This document shows, piece after piece, positions 61,076-64,000 of a DNA stretch of 64,000 bases (position 1 is its first letter; each line of letters begins with the position of its first letter). Under the pieces are notes generated by a model. The model saw nothing but the letters and a program-made list of their open reading frames with translations, did not search any database and was not told the origin of the DNA. The position numbers and the translations under genes were made by a program. Where the stretch lies: contig NC_091674.1 of assembly GCF_042453785.1 (NCBI RefSeq), forward strand, positions 6,130,001 to 6,194,000, in the 5' to 3' direction. Source of the stretch: Malus domestica (Eukaryota; Streptophyta; Magnoliopsida; Rosales; Rosaceae).

Positions 61076-61394
61076 GTGGGTAATAATATGGTAGCTAGAC
61101 CTTCAAAATTTATGGGTCTAAACTTTGTTAGTGCTGTTTCTTTGCCTATTCTTTTACCCTTCTTGGTCAGAGCGATGTAGTAGGAGCTGCAAGCTTCACG
61201 TGCTCAACTTTGCAGAGAACTTTGGCAAAGTTATCTGTGGTACCCATGAGCTATTGTTGCGTGTGGGAAGTGAGTGATTGAACAGTAAGATTCATGTGTT
61301 TTCTACTTCCCCAGAAGTCTTCGACAGAATGCCCATAATTTCCGCAAAGCTGAGTGTGCGTGTGACAGGTGCTGACAAGGCTGGAAAAGTAGGT

Positions 61395-61631
61395 GCCTCT
61401 TCGATTTCTGAGATCGGCCCTCGTGGTCTCTGGGGAGCCCAGCTTTTGAGAAAGCGAGCGCCTCTTCGATTTCTGAGATCGGCCTTCGTGGTCTTTGAGC
61501 AGCCCAACTTTTGAGAAAGCAAACGCCTCTTCGATTTCTGAGATCAACCCTCGTGATCTCTAAGCAGCCCAGCTTTTGAGAAAGCAAACGCCTCTTCGAT
61601 TTCTGAGCAGACGCCTCTTCGATTTCTGAAG
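61395..61631 (+). repeat. 65-bp tandem repeat, 3.6 units
   Basis: GCCTCTTCGATTTCTGAGAT (or CGCC...) starts at 61395, 61460, 61525 and 61590, exactly 65 bases apart. A shortened unit follows at 61613. Each unit includes CAGCTTTTGAGAAAGC (or CAAC...). Confidence 0.85.
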
Positions 61632-61768
61632 CTTCGTCGAGTGCAGATTTTTATAGGGGCTGGCATTAAGTTCCAAAGCACACTTGAATCTCCACCAGTA
61701 GAAGCTTCATTCTTGCACTTCTAAGATCTTGATTTGTCCGACCTCTTCTCTCTTCAACACCTTTGAAA

Positions 61769-62443
61769 ATGTCTGGCCCCTCCGACCGTCGTTTTGACTT
61801 GAACCTTGTTGAAGAGGCAGCCCCGCCTTCTCCAGACAACATATGGCGCCCATCCTTCGTCTCCCCTACTGGTCCTCTTACCGTTGGGGATTCCGTGATG
61901 AAGAATGATATGACCGCTGCGGTGGTGGCCAGGAACCTTCTCACTCCCAAAGATAACAGACTACTTTCCAAACGGTCTGATGAGTTAGCTGTTAAGGATT
62001 CGCTGGCTCTCAGTGTTCAGTGTGCAGGTTCTGTGTCTAATATGGCCCAACGCCTATTTGCTCGAACCCGCCAAGTTGAATCATTGGCGGCTGAAGTGAT
62101 GAGTCTCAAACAGGAGATTAGAGGGCTCAAGCATGAGAATAAACAGTTGCACCGGCTCGCACATGACTATGCTACAAACATGAAGAGGAAGCTTGACCAG
62201 ATGAAGGAAACTGATGGTCAGGTTTTACTTGATCATCAGAGATTTGTGGGTTTGTTCCAAAGGCATTTATTGCCTTCGTCTTCTGGGGCTGTACCGCGTA
62301 ATGAAGCTCCAAATGATCAACCTCTGATGCCTCCTCCTTCTAGGGTTATGTCCAGTACTGAGGCTCCAAATGATCCCCCTCCGGTTCCTTCTCTTTCTGG
62401 GGCTCTACCGACTGCTGAGGCTTCTCCTAAGCAACCTTTGTGA
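61769..62443 (+). CDS. Coiled-coil protein of repeat unit, intact copy 2
   Basis: 224 codons from ATG (MSGPSDRRFDLNLVEEAAPP...). Residues 1-50 are acidic/Pro-rich. Residues about 70-155 form a predicted coiled coil (RLFARTRQVESLAAEV, KQEIRGLKHENKQL, NMKRKLDQMKE). A Pro/Ala/Ser tail holds two imperfect repeats (EAPNDQPLMPPPS, EAPNDPPPVPSLS). No zinc finger, catalytic motif, signal peptide or membrane helix is seen. An AATAAA-like sequence follows at about 62511. I do not recognise the family. The repeat context suggests a gag-like or other structural protein of a non-autonomous element. The frame is open, unlike copy 1, so this copy may be young or under constraint. Confidence 0.6.
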   Translation: MSGPSDRRFDLNLVEEAAPPSPDNIWRPSFVSPTGPLTVGDSVMKNDMTAAVVARNLLTPKDNRLLSKRSDELAVKDSLALSVQCAGSVSNMAQRLFARTRQVESLAAEVMSLKQEIRGLKHENKQLHRLAHDYATNMKRKLDQMKETDGQVLLDHQRFVGLFQRHLLPSSSGAVPRNEAPNDQPLMPPPSRVMSSTEAPNDPPPVPSLSGALPTAEASPKQPL

Positions 62444-62701
62444 AGGCTCCCTCTTGTGTGTTTATTTTGACTCATGTATATGTACATATTTGTAGCTTAT
62501 CGGGGATATCAATAAATAAGCTTTCCTTCATTTCAACGTATTGTGTTAAATACACCAAAGCCTTCTTCGCTAAGTTCTTTGAATTTTCTTTTGTTGAAGC
62601 TTGTATGTTGAAGCTTTCTGAGTGGAGCATGTAGGTTGGGGTAGTGTTCCCTTAATTTTCCGAGTGAGGAAAACTTCTCGGTTGGAGACTTGGAAAATCC
62701 A

Positions 62702-64000
62702 AGTCACTGAGTGGGATCGGCTATATGAATCTTAGAACGCCATTGTGCTCGATCCTGTGTCATGTCCTTCGTTAGATCCAAGTACTCTAAGTCTTTTCTT
62801 AGAGTCTCTTCCAAAGTTTTCCTAGGTCTTCCTCTACCCCTTCGGCCCTGAACCTCTGTCCCATAGTCGCATCTTCTAATCGGAGCGTCAGTAGGCCTTC
62901 TTTGCACATGTCCAAACCACCGTAACCGATTTTCTCTCATCTTTCCTTCAATTTCGGCTACTCCTACTTTACCCCGGATATCCTCATTCCTAATCTTATC
63001 CTTTCTCGTGTGCCCACACATCCAACGAAGCATCCTCATCTCCGCTACACCCATTTTGTGTACGTGTTGATGTTTCACCGCCCAACATTCTGTGCCATAC
63101 AGCATCGCCGGCCTTATTGCCGTCCTATAAAATTTTCCCTTGAGCTTCAATGGCATACGGCGGTCACATAACACGCCGGATGCACTCTTCCACTTCATCC
63201 ATCCAGCTTGTATTCTATGGTTGAGATCTCCATCTAATTCTCCGTTATTTTGCAAGATAGATCCTAGGTAACGAAAACGGTCGCTCTTTGGTATTTCTTG
63301 ATCTCCGATCCTCACCCCTAACTCGTTTTGGCCTCCATTTGCACTGAACTTGCACTCCATATATTCTGTCTTTGATCGGCTTAGGCGAAGACCTTTAGAT
63401 TCCAACACTTCTCTCCAAAGGTTAAGCTTTGCATTTACCCCTTCCTGAGTTTCATCTATCAACACTATATCGTCTGCGAAAAGCATACACCAAGGAATAT
63501 CATCTTGAATATGTCCTGTTAACTCATCCATTACCAACGCAAAAAGGTAAGGACTTAAGGATGAGCCTTGATGTAATCCTACAGTTATGGGAAAGCTTTC
63601 GGTTTGTCCTTCATGAGTTCTTACGGCAGTCTTTGCTCCTTCATACATATCCTTTATAGCTTGGATATATGCTACTCGTACTCCTTTCTTCTCTAAAATC
63701 CTCCAAAGAATGTCTCTTGGGACCCTATCATACGCTTTTTCCAAATCTATAAAGACCATGTGTAAATCCTTTTTCCCATCTCTATATCTTTCCATCAATC
63801 TTCGTAAGAGATAGATTGCTTCCATGGTTGAGCGCCCTGGCATGAACCCGAATTGGTTGTCCGAAACCCGTGTCTCTTGCCTCAATCTATGCTCAATGAC
63901 TCTCTCCCAGAGCTTCATTGTATGACTCATTAGCTTAATACCCCTATAGTTCATGCAATTTTGTACGTCGCCCTTATTCTTGTAGATAGGCACCAAAGTG
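62702..64000 (-). mobile_element. RTE LINE, copy C, cut by window end
   Basis: Starts with the same tail-less 3' end (GTCACTGAGTGGGATCGGC) and the same junction to the coiled-coil unit as copy A at 902. It continues past the right edge of the window. Confidence 0.85.
62704..64000 (-). CDS. RTE reverse transcriptase, partial, no stops in view
   Basis: About 432 codons are open up to the window edge: [13 protein letters not shown], the palm ([14 protein letters not shown]), [13 protein letters not shown], the catalytic FADD ([11 protein letters not shown]) and the RTE tail ([28 protein letters not shown]). By my count only eight residues differ from copy A over the shared 430, and no stop or shift is seen, unlike copy A. 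The endonuclease half lies outside the window, so activity cannot be judged. Confidence 0.85.
   Translation of the reverse strand, partial: TLVPIYKNKGDVQNCMNYRGIKLMSHTMKLWERVIEHRLRQETRVSDNQFGFMPGRSTMEAIYLLRRLMERYRDGKKDLHMVFIDLEKAYDRVPRDILWRILEKKGVRVAYIQAIKDMYEGAKTAVRTHEGQTESFPITVGLHQGSSLSPYLFALVMDELTGHIQDDIPWCMLFADDIVLIDETQEGVNAKLNLWREVLESKGLRLSRSKTEYMECKFSANGGQNELGVRIGDQEIPKSDRFRYLGSILQNNGELDGDLNHRIQAGWMKWKSASGVLCDRRMPLKLKGKFYRTAIRPAMLYGTECWAVKHQHVHKMGVAEMRMLRWMCGHTRKDKIRNEDIRGKVGVAEIEGKMRENRLRWFGHVQRRPTDAPIRRCDYGTEVQGRRGRGRPRKTLEETLRKDLEYLDLTKDMTQDRAQWRSKIHIADPTQ

Larger units (their letters stand above)
59151..62701 (+). mobile_element. Repeat unit carrying the coiled-coil gene
   Basis: This lies between two RTE LINE pieces. 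It includes a promoter-like left part, two related modules around 59640-59800 and 60060-60260 (each with GGTAAG.AATCAG, a pyrimidine tract, CTTGCAG, then GATATGxGATACT), tandem repeats at 60540-61075 and 61395-61631, and the coiled-coil ORF at 61769. The right part is repeated at 1-901. I assume a non-autonomous retroelement, but I could not define LTRs or a target duplication. Confidence 0.5.

Noticed and set aside
60268..61587. Many open frames with repeated SKRHRSPNLES or SQKLG words
   Set aside because: They are translations of the 63- and 65-bp tandem repeats on the minus strand, open because the periods lack stops in some frames.

Overview
This is a plant nuclear genome window, most likely from a rosaceous tree of the apple/pear group (Malus/Pyrus). 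The evidence is the intron-rich genes with plant-type products, the AT-rich spacers, and a repeat load (RTE LINEs with TTG tails, tRNA-derived SINEs, an Au-like SINE, MITEs, a TRIM, solo LTRs) that resembles what I recall of apple. The species is inference. Nothing here is bacterial, and I saw no CRISPR array, rRNA gene or functional tRNA gene.

Layout. 1-8.7 kb is stacked retrotransposon debris. It holds the 3' part of a coiled-coil protein gene, an RTE-clade LINE on the minus strand, and an older L1-type LINE that was split by a 726-bp TG...CA element carrying an S1/P1-nuclease fragment. 9.1-10.3 kb holds the last three exons of a HAT14-like HD-Zip II gene, which looks dead (5-bp duplication at a splice donor). 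10.4-24.8 kb is repeat territory: several MITEs, a 7.6-kb CACTA transposon with a decayed Ty1/copia element inside it, and a solo LTR with a perfect target duplication. 27.4-29.9 kb is an intact FTIP1-like MCTP gene. 32.2-36.9 kb is a six-exon mitochondrial-type J-domain protein gene (minus). 37.1-49.9 kb is mostly non-genic, with a non-autonomous Mutator element nested in an older inverted repeat, a TRIM, SINEs and a G-box/W-box tandem array. 50.0-52.3 kb is a complete actin gene (ACT7 type) and 52.7-53.4 kb an intronless phytocyanin-like gene (minus). From 54.3 kb onward come a solo LTR, an LTR-like stretch, SINEs, one possible orphan exon, and a second copy of the coiled-coil/RTE unit seen at position 1.

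The genes do not form a pathway. HAT14 and FTIP1 also lie close together on Arabidopsis chromosome 5 (AT5G06710 and AT5G06850 from memory), which suggests a conserved block now inflated by transposons. The most unusual item is the junction between the coiled-coil gene and an RTE LINE. It recurs at both ends of the window (about 902 and 62,702), as if the two moved as one chimeric unit.
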